Shown piece after piece: positions 56,080-64,000 of a stretch of DNA of 64,000 bases (its first letter is position 1; every line of letters starts with the position of its first letter). Origin of the DNA: Saccharothrix sp. HUAS TT1. Lineage in GTDB: Bacteria > Actinomycetota > Actinomycetes > Mycobacteriales > Pseudonocardiaceae. Where the stretch lies: contig NZ_CP160453.1 of the NCBI RefSeq assembly GCF_040744945.1, positions 4,774,001 through 4,838,000 on the forward strand, written 5' to 3'. A model generated the notes under the pieces. That model searched no databases and was not told the origin of the DNA. It saw only the letters and a list, made by a program, of their open reading frames with translations. Made by a program: the position numbers and the translations under genes.

Positions 56080-58689
56080 ATGCCGCAGGGCCTGCTCGGT
56101 CGGGAGGCCGAGTTGACCGCGGTGCGCGGCGGGGTGGCCAGGGCGCGCGCGGGCGGCGCGGGGGTCGTCGTGCTGCGCGGACCGCGCGGCAGCGGCAAGA
56201 CCACGCTCCTCGACGCGTGCGCCGGCGTGGTCGGCGTGCCCGTCCGGTCGGTGCGCTGCGCCGAGGGCGCCTCGCCGGGCGAGGTGGTGGCCGGGCTGCT
56301 GCCCGACGCGCCCACCGCGGGCTGCGCGCCGCCGTCGCACCGCTACCGGGCGTTCGTGCGCGACCTGACCCGCGACGCGCCGCTGGTGCTGCTGCTGGAC
56401 GACGCGCACTGGTGCGACGCCGCGTCCGTGGAGACGTTGGACGTGCTCGTGCGACGTGCGCCGGGGCTGCTGGTGGTCGCGGCCGTCGGCGGTGCGCCCC
56501 GGTCGGCGGGCGGCTGCTGGGGCGTGGCCGCGGCGAGGTCGCACGCGGTGGACCTGGCCCCGTTCACCGAGGTGGAGGTGGCCGAGCTGGTGCGCCGCGC
56601 CTGGGGCGCGCCGGGCGACCGGGGGTTCGCGGCGGACTGCGCGCGGGTCACCGGCGGCAACCCGCTGGCCCTGCGGCGGCTGCTGGACCGGCTGCGCGGC
56701 GCCGGGGTGCGGCCGGAGGCCGGGTCGTGGCCGTCGGTCGTCGCCGAGGGCGTGGAGGTGCTGGCGGACCTGCTGCCCGCGCACCTGGCCGGGCACGACG
56801 ACGCGCTCGCCGTGGCCGAGGCGGTCGCGGTGCTCGGGGTGACCGACCCGGCGTCGGTGGCGACGCTGGTGGGCGTCTCCGAACCGCTGGCCGCCGCCGT
56901 GCTGGCCGACCTGGGCTGCGCCGCCCTCCCGCGGCCCGCCGAACCGGCCGCCACCGCCCTCGACCTGCCCGCGCGGGCCCGGCTGCTGGACGTCCTGCTC
57001 GCCGACCTCGACCCGGCCGAGGTCGCCGTCCGGCACTCCCGCGCCGCCCGGATGCTCAGCGACGCCGGACGTCCCGCCGCCGAGATCGCGCCCCACCTCC
57101 TGGCCCTGCCCGCCCTGCCCCAGCGCTGGATGCGGGTGGTCCTGCGCGAAGCCGCCCGCGTCGCGCCCGACCACGACACCACCGTGCGCTACCTCGACCG
57201 CGTCCTGACCGACTTCCCTGGCGACGTCCCGGCCCTGGTCGACTACGCGCGCGCCGTCGGCGACCGCGACCCGCACGTCGCCGACCGGCTGCTGCGCTCG
57301 GGCCTCGACGCCACCACCGACCCGCGCGACCGCGCCACCCTGGCCATCGAACTCGCCCTGCTCGCACCCGCCGTCCCCAAGGCGGAACCGGTGCTGCCGC
57401 TGCTGGAGGACGCGCTGCGCCCGCTCGTCGGCGTCGACCGGGAACTGCTGATGCGCGGCCAGGCGGCGCGGTTGGCGGCGAGCTGGACGCGCGCCGCGCA
57501 GGTCTCGGGGGAGTCGGCGCACCACGCGCCCGCCGGCGACACCCCGGCCGAGCGGACCGTGCTCGCGCTGCTGGCGTTCACCGACCTGCTCGGCACGTCG
57601 CCCGCCACGACCGCCGCCGCCCGCGCCCGCGCCGCCCTCGCCGAACCGGGCGACCTGGGCTGGCCGCACGCCGCCGCCGCGTTCGCGCTCGCCGCCGCGG
57701 GCGACCCGGACACCGCCGTCGCCTGCCTGGGCCGGGTCCTGGACACCGCCGCGCCCACCGGCTGGACGCGGTCGCTGGCGGCCCTGCTGCGCGCGCTGAT
57801 CACCGTCGACACCGGCGACCCGGCCGACGCCGCCGCCGACGCGTCCGCCGCGATCGGGGCGCTGCACACCGTGGACACCGCCCGGGTGGTCCTGGCCACC
57901 GCCCTGCACCGCCAGGGCGACACCCCGGCGGCCCTGGCCGCGCTGCCCGACACCGGCGTCGACGCCCCGGTCCTCGGCCGTCCCCTGGGCCTACTGCTGC
58001 GCGCCGACGCCGCCGAGCTGGACGGGCGGCCGGACGAGGCGCTGCGCTACTTGGACCGGTGCGCCGCCGAGACGTCCCAGCTGGGCGTGGCGAACTCCGT
58101 CCTGGCGCCCTGGTGGCTGCCCTCGGCCCGGCTGCACGCCGCCGCGGGCCGCTCCCGCGAGGCAGCTCACGCCGCCGCCACGGCGTGGGGCGCCGCCGAC
58201 CGCTGGGACACCCCCGTGTCGAGGGGCCTGGCCCTGCTCGCCGCGGGGTACGCCGCCGACCGCCCGGGGGTCGACCTGATCGCCGACGCGGTGGACGTGC
58301 TGGCCCGGACCCCGAACACGTGGCACCGCGTGCACGCCGAGGCGGCCCTGGGCGAGGCGCTGCTGCGCAGAGAGGACCGGGGCGGCGCCCGCAAGTGGTT
58401 CCGCGCCGCGGCGGACCGGGCGGCCCGCACGGGCTACCGGGCCGTGGCCGACCGCCTGAGGTCCCGCCTGGTGGCCGCGGGCGGCCGACTGCACCGCGGC
58501 GCGGACGAGGGGCTGACCACCGCCGAACGCCGAATCGCCGAACTCGCCGCCGCCGGGGTGACGAACCGGGAGATCGCCGAACGCCTCCGGATCACCCTGC
58601 GCACGGTGGAAACCCACCTGACCAACGTCTACCGCAAGCTCGACCTGCCGGGCCGGTCCGCCCTGCGCCCACCGCCGGACCGGATCTGA
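56080..58689 (+). CDS. LAL-family (large ATP-binding LuxR-type) transcriptional regulator
   Basis: An 869-residue protein and likely pathway-specific activator. It has an N-terminal AAA-type ATPase with Walker A GPRGSGKT (residues 34-41) and Walker B LVLLLDDAHW (Asp107/Asp108). A long helical, TPR-like Ala/Leu-rich middle follows, then a C-terminal LuxR helix-turn-helix (about 811-862: LTTAERRIAELAAAGVTNRE, then TVETHLTNVYRKL). The Walker A to Walker B distance (about 70 residues) is short for the family, but both motifs look intact. The gene is divergent from the type II thioesterase and ends 179 bp from the convergent carboxylase gene. LAL proteins commonly switch on macrolide and polyene clusters; that role here is inferred from family and position. 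Confidence 0.92.
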   Translation: MPQGLLGREAELTAVRGGVARARAGGAGVVVLRGPRGSGKTTLLDACAGVVGVPVRSVRCAEGASPGEVVAGLLPDAPTAGCAPPSHRYRAFVRDLTRDAPLVLLLDDAHWCDAASVETLDVLVRRAPGLLVVAAVGGAPRSAGGCWGVAAARSHAVDLAPFTEVEVAELVRRAWGAPGDRGFAADCARVTGGNPLALRRLLDRLRGAGVRPEAGSWPSVVAEGVEVLADLLPAHLAGHDDALAVAEAVAVLGVTDPASVATLVGVSEPLAAAVLADLGCAALPRPAEPAATALDLPARARLLDVLLADLDPAEVAVRHSRAARMLSDAGRPAAEIAPHLLALPALPQRWMRVVLREAARVAPDHDTTVRYLDRVLTDFPGDVPALVDYARAVGDRDPHVADRLLRSGLDATTDPRDRATLAIELALLAPAVPKAEPVLPLLEDALRPLVGVDRELLMRGQAARLAASWTRAAQVSGESAHHAPAGDTPAERTVLALLAFTDLLGTSPATTAAARARAALAEPGDLGWPHAAAAFALAAAGDPDTAVACLGRVLDTAAPTGWTRSLAALLRALITVDTGDPADAAADASAAIGALHTVDTARVVLATALHRQGDTPAALAALPDTGVDAPVLGRPLGLLLRADAAELDGRPDEALRYLDRCAAETSQLGVANSVLAPWWLPSARLHAAAGRSREAAHAAATAWGAADRWDTPVSRGLALLAAGYAADRPGVDLIADAVDVLARTPNTWHRVHAEAALGEALLRREDRGGARKWFRAAADRAARTGYRAVADRLRSRLVAAGGRLHRGADEGLTTAERRIAELAAAGVTNREIAERLRITLRTVETHLTNVYRKLDLPGRSALRPPPDRI

Positions 58690-58868
58690 TCGGCACGGGC
58701 GGCAGGTCCCGCCGCCGACCCCCGCCGAGCGGCCGCCCTCGCGCGACCGCCCGAACGGACCCGACCGGCAGGAGCCACCGGTCCCACCGCAGACCCGCCC
58801 GCCCGGTCCGCCCTCGCCGACCCGCCCTAGCGCGACCGGCCCTCGCGCGACCGGCCGGAATCCCTTGC
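58690..58868. other. Convergent intergenic region, weak hairpins
   Basis: No gene seen. Two short inverted repeats are visible: GGCGG/CCGCC at 58698-58713, and ATCCCTT/AAGGGAT at 58860-58880, the latter overlapping the carboxylase stop codon. There is also a near-exact direct repeat of GCGCGACCGGCC around 58830-58856. Weak terminator candidates only. Confidence 0.4.
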
Positions 58869-60290
58869 CTACAAAGGGATGTTGCCGTGCGCCCCACGCG
58901 CCGGCGCGGCCTCCGCCAGCAGCGCGGCGATCCGCCCGCGCGTCCCGGCCGGGTCCACCACCTCGTCCACCGCCCCGATGCTCATCGCCAACCCGACCCC
59001 GCCCGCGATCACCGCGTGCTCGGCGGCCAGCCGCTCGCGCAGCGCGGCCCGCTCCTCCGGCGACTCGACGGCGGCCAGCTCGCGCCGGTGGATGATGTCC
59101 ACCGCCGCCCCCGCCCCCATCACGGCCACCTCGGCGTCCGGCCACGCCAGCACCGCGGTCGCGCCCAGCGACCGGGAGTTCATGGCGATGTAAGCGCCGC
59201 CGTACGACTTGCGCGTCACCAACGTCACCCGCGGCACGGTGGCCTCGGCGAAGGCGTACAGCAGCTTCGCCCCCCGCCGCACGACGCCGTTCCACTCCTG
59301 AGCCGCACCGGGCAGGTAGCCGGGCACGTCGACCAGCACCACCAGCGGCACGCCGAACGAGTCGCACAGCCGCACGAACCGCGACGCCTTCTCCGCCGAC
59401 AGCGAGTCCAGGCAACCGCCCTTGCGCAGCGGGTTGTTCGCCACCACCCCGACGGTCCGCCCGCCCAGCCGCCCGAAGCCGACCACGACGTTGGGCGCCC
59501 ACTTCGCCTGCAGCTCGACGAACGGCCCGCTGTCCAGCAGCCCGCGCACCAGCGGCCGGACGTCGTAGGCGCGGCGGGGGTTGTCCGGCAGGCACGCGCG
59601 CAGGTCGGCGCCCTCGCCGAGCGACCCGGTGTCCACCACGCCCTGGTCCGCCAGCAGCGACACCAGCTCGCGGGTGTGGTCCAGCGCCTCGTCCTCGGTG
59701 TCCACCGCGACGTGCACGACCCCGGACTTGCGGCCGTGCGCCTCGGGACCGCCGAGGCCCTCCATGTCGACCGACTCGCCGGTCACCGCGCGCACCACGT
59801 CCGGTCCGGTCACGAACACCCGGCCCGCGCCGGACATCACCACGACGTCGGTCAGCGCGGGACCGTACGCGGCGCCGCCGGCGGCCGGCCCGAGGACGAC
59901 GGAGACCTGCGGCACCCGGCCGGACGCGCGCACCATGGCCGCGAACACCCGCCCGATGCCGTCCATGGCGGCCACGCCCTCGGCGAGCTTCGCCCCGCCC
60001 GAGTGCCACACGCCGACGACCGGCACGTCGTCGCGCACGGCGGTGTCGATGGCCGCCGCGATGAGCGGGCACTCGTCCACGCCGATCGCGCCGCCCTTGA
60101 CGGTGGCGTCCGTGCAGTACACGACCACCGGGTTGCCCGCGACCTCGCCGCGCGCCACCACGACGCCGACGCCGGGCTCCCGGAACGTGATCTCGACGGT
60201 GCCCGCGTCGAGCAACCGCTCCAGCCGCCGCACCGGGTCGCGCGGGTCGGGCACGGCGCGGCCGGCGGGCAGGTCCAGGGTCTGCGTCAT
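58869..60290 (-). CDS. Acyl-CoA carboxylase beta (carboxyltransferase) subunit, acetyl-CoA type by specificity residue
   Basis: A 473-residue biotin-dependent carboxyltransferase that transfers CO2 from carboxybiotin to an acyl-CoA, giving malonyl- or methylmalonyl-CoA. Both crotonase-like halves are present, with oxyanion-hole glycines in GPAAGGAAYG (N-half) and SYGGAYIAMNS (C-half). The position that is Asp422 in propionyl-CoA carboxylase beta is Ile368 here; in known enzymes Ile at this site goes with acetyl-CoA or relaxed use. That suits a PKS with mostly malonyl ATs. ATG 60290 is chosen over an upstream GTG-type start because GGAGGAG (60297-60303 on the complement) lies 6 nt away. No biotin-carboxylase/BCCP alpha subunit is in the window, so a genomic one must partner it. 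The gene lies downstream of the DUF742 gene on the same strand (81-bp gap). Confidence 0.93.
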   Translation of the reverse strand: MTQTLDLPAGRAVPDPRDPVRRLERLLDAGTVEITFREPGVGVVVARGEVAGNPVVVYCTDATVKGGAIGVDECPLIAAAIDTAVRDDVPVVGVWHSGGAKLAEGVAAMDGIGRVFAAMVRASGRVPQVSVVLGPAAGGAAYGPALTDVVVMSGAGRVFVTGPDVVRAVTGESVDMEGLGGPEAHGRKSGVVHVAVDTEDEALDHTRELVSLLADQGVVDTGSLGEGADLRACLPDNPRRAYDVRPLVRGLLDSGPFVELQAKWAPNVVVGFGRLGGRTVGVVANNPLRKGGCLDSLSAEKASRFVRLCDSFGVPLVVLVDVPGYLPGAAQEWNGVVRRGAKLLYAFAEATVPRVTLVTRKSYGGAYIAMNSRSLGATAVLAWPDAEVAVMGAGAAVDIIHRRELAAVESPEERAALRERLAAEHAVIAGGVGLAMSIGAVDEVVDPAGTRGRIAALLAEAAPARGAHGNIPL

Positions 60291-60371
60291 CGCGCGCTCC
60301 TCCGGTAGGAACTGGGGGCGACCACCAGTCAAGCCGCGCGCGACTCCGGAAAACCCCAGTCCTGCACGGGA

Positions 60372-60959
60372 TCAGGCCAGCCGCAGCAGTCCCGCGTGGA
60401 CGCGGTTGAGCAGTTCCAGCGACGGCCCGTCGGCGGTCGGCGCGCGGTCGTCGTGCGCGACCACCAGGCCGTCGGTGATGGCGTCGCTGATCAGGACCCT
60501 GGCCACGCCCAGCGGCACGCCCAGGTGCACGGCGACCTCGGCCACCGACAGTGGCGCACGGCACAGCCTGTGCAGCCGGAGGGCGGTCGCGTCGGCGGGC
60601 GGCGGCGCGCCCGGCGCGGCCGACACCATGCTCTCCAGGCGCAGCTCGTGGGCCGCGCGCGTGCGGCCCCTGGTCCGCACGTACGGGCGGGCCGTCGGGG
60701 CGGGCTGCTCGGCCAGCTCCTCGGCGGTGAAGTACTCCGTCGGCTCCTCGACCGGCTCGGGTTCCGGCTCCGGTTCGGGCTCCGGCTCGGGCTCGTCGAC
60801 GGGCTCGGGTTCCGGGAGCGGTTCCACGACCGCCGGCGCCTGGTCCGGGGGCTTGGGGCGGAAGTCGTTGGCGGCCCACGTCTCGTAGTCGCGCCAGCCG
60901 CCGAAGGCGAGCGGGTGGAACGTGGTCGCGGCCGGCTTGGACTTGTGGCGCTTGGTCAT
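60372..60959 (-). CDS. DUF742-domain protein with Pro-Glu repeat linker
   Basis: A 195-residue protein. The basic N-terminus (MTKRHKSKPAATTFHPLAFG) is followed by a Pro-Glu dipeptide repeat (about residues 44-74, PEPEPEPEPEPEP). A C-terminal DUF742 domain follows (about 90-195: RPYVRTRGRTR, LRLESMVS, APLSVAEVAVHLGVPLGVAR, ISDAITDGLVV, LLNRVHAGLLRL), with a winged-helix-like core. DUF742 proteins normally sit in actinomycete conservons with a sensor kinase, a roadblock protein and a small GTPase; none of these is nearby. The function of the domain is poorly known. ATG 60959 is the start used; its Shine-Dalgarno is weak. It is upstream of and co-directional with the carboxylase gene and divergent from the LAL-like gene. 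The repeat probably makes a stiff, negatively charged spacer. Confidence 0.85.
   Translation of the reverse strand: MTKRHKSKPAATTFHPLAFGGWRDYETWAANDFRPKPPDQAPAVVEPLPEPEPVDEPEPEPEPEPEPEPVEEPTEYFTAEELAEQPAPTARPYVRTRGRTRAAHELRLESMVSAAPGAPPPADATALRLHRLCRAPLSVAEVAVHLGVPLGVARVLISDAITDGLVVAHDDRAPTADGPSLELLNRVHAGLLRLA
60740..60830 (-). repeat. Pro-Glu hexanucleotide repeat in the DUF742 gene
   Basis: Repeated CCNGAG-type hexamers on the minus strand encode alternating Pro-Glu between the basic N-terminus and the DUF742 domain. Confidence 0.8.
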
Positions 60960-61216
60960 GGCACTCGATCTTTCGGCGGGCACGCCCCCATCAATCGGCC
61001 GATCGTGCCGGCCGAAGACTCGGGTTTCGTCCAGTCTTCGTGTGGTCGGGGTGTGAACGGGTGCGGTCTGGGACACAGTAAGCACACTCCGCGCGCCATC
61101 AAAGGTAAAACCAGGCCAACGCAGCCAAAGCCAAGCCGGCGACTTGGCGAACCAACATCTGCCGGCTATGCTGCCGGCTGTGGCGGCGGTCACGTTCCAG
61201 CAGCAGGGGGAGTGTG
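60960..61216. promoter_or_regulatory. Divergent promoter region with a promoter-like element and 12-bp tandem repeat
   Basis: This 257-bp gap lies between the divergent DUF742 and LAL-like genes. On the plus strand, TTGGCG (61144-61149) and TATGCT (61167-61172) are 17 bp apart, a plausible sigma-70-type promoter for the gene at 61217. A 12-bp unit CTGCCGGCTRTG is repeated at 61159-61170 and 61171-61182, overlapping the -10. On the minus strand, TTGATG (61097-61102) and TACTGT (61075-61080) with a 16-bp spacer are a weak candidate for DUF742. The region is visibly less G+C-rich than its surroundings. Confidence 0.45.
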
Positions 61217-63916
61217 ATGGAGATCGGGACGACGCGAGACCCCGGGTCCGCGTTCGGGCCCGGCGCCGCGCCGAGGTGGGCGTCCCACGCACCCGGTCTG
61301 CTCGTGGACCGCGACGACGAGGTCGAACAGCTCCGCCACCGCGTCGCCGACCTGGCCCGGCGCGGTCGGTCCGGGATGGTCACCGTCACCGGTCACCGCG
61401 GCACGGGGCTCAGCGCGATGGTGGCGCTCGTCGTGGCGGAGGCGCGGGCGGTCGGGCTGCGGGTCGCGACCGCGCGCGGTGTCCCGGCGGAGTCCGACCT
61501 GGCCTTCGGAGTCGTGCGCCAGCTGGTGGCCTCGGTAACTGAGAGCGCTCCCACGACCATCGGCGCGACCCTGCGCGGCACCACGGGCCTGGCCGCGTGC
61601 CAGGTGGAGGAGACCGCCATCCCCGCGTTGTGCGCCGACTTCCTCGCCATGGCCAGGGAGCACCCGCTGGTGGTGGCGCTGGACGACGCCCAGTGGACCG
61701 ACGGGCCGTCCTGGCGCTGGTTGCGCGCGATGGCCCGGCGCCTCGGCCAGGCGCCGCTGCTGCTGGTGCGCGCCGGCACGCACACCCTCGACACGCCCGG
61801 CTGCCCCGACTGGCGGCCCGAGCCCGACCACCCCGGGGCCCGCGTGATGCGGCTGCGCCCGCTGCGCGAGCCCGGCGTCCGCGAGGTCATCTCGGCGCGC
61901 TACCCCGGTCCGGTGGACGGCTCGTTCGTCGCCGAGGCCCACTCCGCGACCGGCGGCAGCCCCGCCGTGCTGCACGAGGTGCTGTCCCGGCTGGCGCGGG
62001 CGCAGCTGCCGCCCGCCGCCGAGCAGGTGCCGCAGCTGGCCGCCTCGGCCGCCGCCGTCCTGGGCGACCGGGCCGCCGACGCCGTCAGCACCCTGCCGCC
62101 CGACGCCCTGACCCTGCTGCGCGCCCTCGTGCTGTGCGGCGACGCCCTCGGCTTCGAGCTGACCTGCGCCCTGGCTGCGCCCCGGCACGTGCCCGCCGCC
62201 ACCGCCGCCGCCCTGCTGCACCAGGTCGGGCTGATCACCGGCGACGACGAGCTCCGCCCCGCCGGTCCCGAGGTGCGCGCGGGCGCCCTGGCCGGCCTGC
62301 CCGCCGACGAGCGCGACCGCCTGCTGCGCGAGGCCGTGGCGATCGGCAGGCGGGCGGCGATCCCGGACGACCGGCTCGCCGCCCTGCTGGTGGCCGCGCC
62401 ACCCGTCGACGCCGAGTGGGCCGCCGCCCTGCTGGTCCGGGTCGCCGCCCGCCGCCGGGAGGCCGGTGACCACGCGGCCGCGGCGGCCCTGCTGGCCGCG
62501 GCGCTGCGCGAGCCGATGAGCGCGGAACGCCGGCTCGGCCTGCTGGTCGACCTGGGCGCGCTGGAGGTGGTCGACAACCCGCGCGCGGCCGACCGCAGGC
62601 TCCGCCAGGCCCTGCTGGAGACCGCGCCGGACGGGCCGACCGCCGTCCTGGCCGCCGACCTGCTGCACGCGCACGGCGACGCGCCGACCGCCCGCCGCGT
62701 GATCGCCACCGTGCGCGCCCGCGGCGAGGCGGACGGCGCGGACACCGCCGCCCTGGCCGCCATCGGCTGGCTGGCCGACAACGACTGCACCCCCGACGCC
62801 CTGCACCCCGCCCGCGCGTTCCCCGACCCGCCGACCGACTCGCCGGACGTCGGTGAACCGGTCGGCGCGGGCGTCGCGGCCTGGGCGCTGACCCTGCGCG
62901 GCGAGCACCGGGCGCGGGCCCGCGCGCTCGCCCGGTGCGCCCTGGCCGCGCGCGACGACGACCGGCCCGCGCCGTTCGGGCACCGCCTGCACGCCTGCCG
63001 CGCGCTGCTGCACGCCGACGACATCGCCTCCGCCGTCGTCGGGCTGGACGCCGTGGTCGCCGACGCCCGCCGTCGCGGCGTGCCCGCCGTCGCCGCTGTC
63101 GCGCTCCTGCACCGCGGCTGGTGCGAGCTGCGCCGGGGCAACCTCGCCCAGGCCGAGGACGACCTGGCGCGGGCCCGCGGGCACCTGCCCGCCGACTCGT
63201 GGCACCCGCGCGTCGCGCCCGCCGTGACCGCCCTGGCCGGGATGGTGCTGCTGGCCCGCCACGAGGTGGACGACGCCGCCCGCGCGACCACCGCCGCACC
63301 GCCCGCCGAAGCCGACCGCGGCGCGGCCTGGGGCCTGCTGCAGTGCGTCCGCGGCGAAGTGGCGCTGGCGCTCGGCGACCCGACGACCGCGCTGCGCCGG
63401 TTCGACCGCTGCGGCCGCGTGCTGCTGGCCCGCGGCTGGGTCAACCCGGCCCTGGCCGCCTGGCGCTCCCTGGCCGCCACCGCGCACGCCACCCTGGGCA
63501 ACCGCGACACCGCCCGCGCGCTCACCTCGGACGCCGTGGAGCGGGCCGTGCGCTGGGGCGCGCCGAGCACTCTCGCGCAGGTGTCGCTGTGGGCGTTCCG
63601 CGTGAACCAGAGGGGTGGCACGACCACCCCCGACACAACGCCCCCCGGCCCGCCCGCCCCCGACCACGGCACGACCGCCCCCAACGCCGCCGACCCCAAC
63701 GCCGCCGACCACAGCATCGCCGCCCCCGACGCCGCCGACCTCAACGCCGGCGACCACAGCATTGCCGACCCCAATGCCGCCGACCACAGCATCGCCGTCC
63801 TGGCGGGCGCGGGCCGGTCGGCCGCCGAGATCGCCGGGCTGCTGGACGTGCCGGTGCACGCCGTGCGCCGCAGGCTCTCCACCTTCCCCGCCCACCCCCG
63901 GGCGCCGAGGCGCTGA
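61217..63916 (+). CDS. LAL-like regulator with degenerate Walker A and eroded C-terminal HTH
   Basis: An 899-residue protein built like a LAL regulator. It has an N-terminal ATPase-like region beginning LLVDRDDEVEQLRHRV, a long helical repeat middle, and a C-terminal HTH-like end. The P-loop reads GHRGTGLS (residues 59-66), with Leu65 where the essential Lys should be; the Walker B segment VVALDDAQW (Asp156/Asp157) is kept. The C-terminus (about 861-899, LAGAGRSAAEIAGLLDVPVH) resembles the second half of a LuxR HTH. The usual LTxRE first helix is replaced by tandem repeats containing three DHSIA copies (residues 823-860). ATG 61217 is preferred over GTG 61214 because AGGGGGAG (61205-61212) is better spaced. 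The stop is 1 bp before the next gene. ATP binding is probably lost; DNA binding is uncertain. Confidence 0.85.
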   Translation: MEIGTTRDPGSAFGPGAAPRWASHAPGLLVDRDDEVEQLRHRVADLARRGRSGMVTVTGHRGTGLSAMVALVVAEARAVGLRVATARGVPAESDLAFGVVRQLVASVTESAPTTIGATLRGTTGLAACQVEETAIPALCADFLAMAREHPLVVALDDAQWTDGPSWRWLRAMARRLGQAPLLLVRAGTHTLDTPGCPDWRPEPDHPGARVMRLRPLREPGVREVISARYPGPVDGSFVAEAHSATGGSPAVLHEVLSRLARAQLPPAAEQVPQLAASAAAVLGDRAADAVSTLPPDALTLLRALVLCGDALGFELTCALAAPRHVPAATAAALLHQVGLITGDDELRPAGPEVRAGALAGLPADERDRLLREAVAIGRRAAIPDDRLAALLVAAPPVDAEWAAALLVRVAARRREAGDHAAAAALLAAALREPMSAERRLGLLVDLGALEVVDNPRAADRRLRQALLETAPDGPTAVLAADLLHAHGDAPTARRVIATVRARGEADGADTAALAAIGWLADNDCTPDALHPARAFPDPPTDSPDVGEPVGAGVAAWALTLRGEHRARARALARCALAARDDDRPAPFGHRLHACRALLHADDIASAVVGLDAVVADARRRGVPAVAAVALLHRGWCELRRGNLAQAEDDLARARGHLPADSWHPRVAPAVTALAGMVLLARHEVDDAARATTAAPPAEADRGAAWGLLQCVRGEVALALGDPTTALRRFDRCGRVLLARGWVNPALAAWRSLAATAHATLGNRDTARALTSDAVERAVRWGAPSTLAQVSLWAFRVNQRGGTTTPDTTPPGPPAPDHGTTAPNAADPNAADHSIAAPDAADLNAGDHSIADPNAADHSIAVLAGAGRSAAEIAGLLDVPVHAVRRRLSTFPAHPRAPRR
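63683..63796 (+). repeat. Tandem repeat near the C-terminus of the LAL-like gene
   Basis: Imperfect repeats encode variants of NAADPNAADHSIA; the DHSIA core occurs three times. They immediately precede the HTH-like end. Confidence 0.85.
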
Positions 63917-63917
63917 C

Positions 63918-64000
63918 GTGCTCGCCGAGCGGGAGGACGCCCTCGACGCGGTCCGGCAGGCGTTCGCCTCGGCCGGCGCCGGGTCGCCGGGCCTGCTGCT
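63918..64000 (+). CDS. Start of a probable LAL-type regulator (3' partial)
   Basis: Only 27 codons are visible from GTG 63918, one base after the previous stop. The peptide LAEREDALDAVRQAF followed by AGAGSPGLLL matches the usual N-terminal pattern before the P-loop of LAL/AAA regulators (L-x-E-R-E-x-x-L, then a Gly-rich turn and a hydrophobic strand). The tight junction suggests translational coupling to the LAL-like gene upstream. The Walker motifs and HTH lie outside the window, so family assignment is tentative. Confidence 0.6.
   Translation, partial: MLAEREDALDAVRQAFASAGAGSPGLL

Noticed and set aside
58860..58880. Seven-bp hairpin at the carboxylase stop as a terminator
   Set aside because: The stem is short and overlaps the stop codon with no T-run; kept only as a weak note.
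56217..60308. 1363-codon plus-strand frame overlapping the LAL and carboxylase genes
   Set aside because: It is Arg/Gly-rich and domain-free, and it crosses two clearly recognised genes on both strands.
61190..63895. 901-codon minus-strand frame opposite the LAL-like gene
   Set aside because: The Gly/Arg/Val-rich composition is typical of an antisense shadow; no motif was found.

Overview
The window is very G+C-rich actinomycete DNA. Codons end overwhelmingly in G or C, starts are ATG or GTG, and the gene types are typical of actinomycete secondary metabolism. A member of Pseudonocardiales such as Saccharothrix, Actinosynnema or Lentzea would fit, but that placement is a guess. No rRNA, tRNA, CRISPR array, transposase or attachment site was seen.

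Positions 2-54276 hold three consecutive plus-strand genes for a cis-AT type I modular polyketide synthase. The first is cut by the left edge. Together they encode eleven extension modules, called A-K here. A-D, H, I, J and K are KS-AT-DH-KR-ACP modules; E, F and G lack DH. No ER is present. Nine ATs carry the malonyl-type HAFH motif, E is methylmalonyl-type (YASH), and K has an unusual FAAH motif in an otherwise methylmalonyl-like AT. The KR of module G has lost Tyr, Asn and Lys of its active site and should be dead. The last gene ends in a thioesterase. Colinear reading gives a chain with a conjugated tetraene (more if upstream modules also make alkenes), a methyl-branched diol, a ketone, then a second triene plus a 2-methyl-enoyl carboxyl end. 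That suggests a polyene macrolide or macrolactam whose starter lies outside the window.

A perfect 18-bp-stem hairpin ends the PKS operon. Next come a minus-strand pair (type II thioesterase, DeoR-family regulator), a divergent plus-strand LAL/LuxR regulator, and a minus-strand acyl-CoA carboxylase beta subunit whose specificity residue points to acetyl-CoA, so malonyl-CoA supply. A minus-strand orphan DUF742 protein follows, then a plus-strand LAL-like protein with a broken Walker A motif. The first 83 bases of what looks like another LAL regulator run off the right edge. The TEII should edit the PKS, the carboxylase should supply extender, and the LAL proteins are candidate pathway regulators.

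The most unusual feature is a recurring set of in-frame tandem minisatellites (periods of 15, 18, about 21, 30-36 and 33 bp). They expand linkers or non-catalytic parts of at least five PKS domains and also occur in two non-PKS genes at the right end. A second theme is AT homogenisation between distant modules (D with H, B with C).
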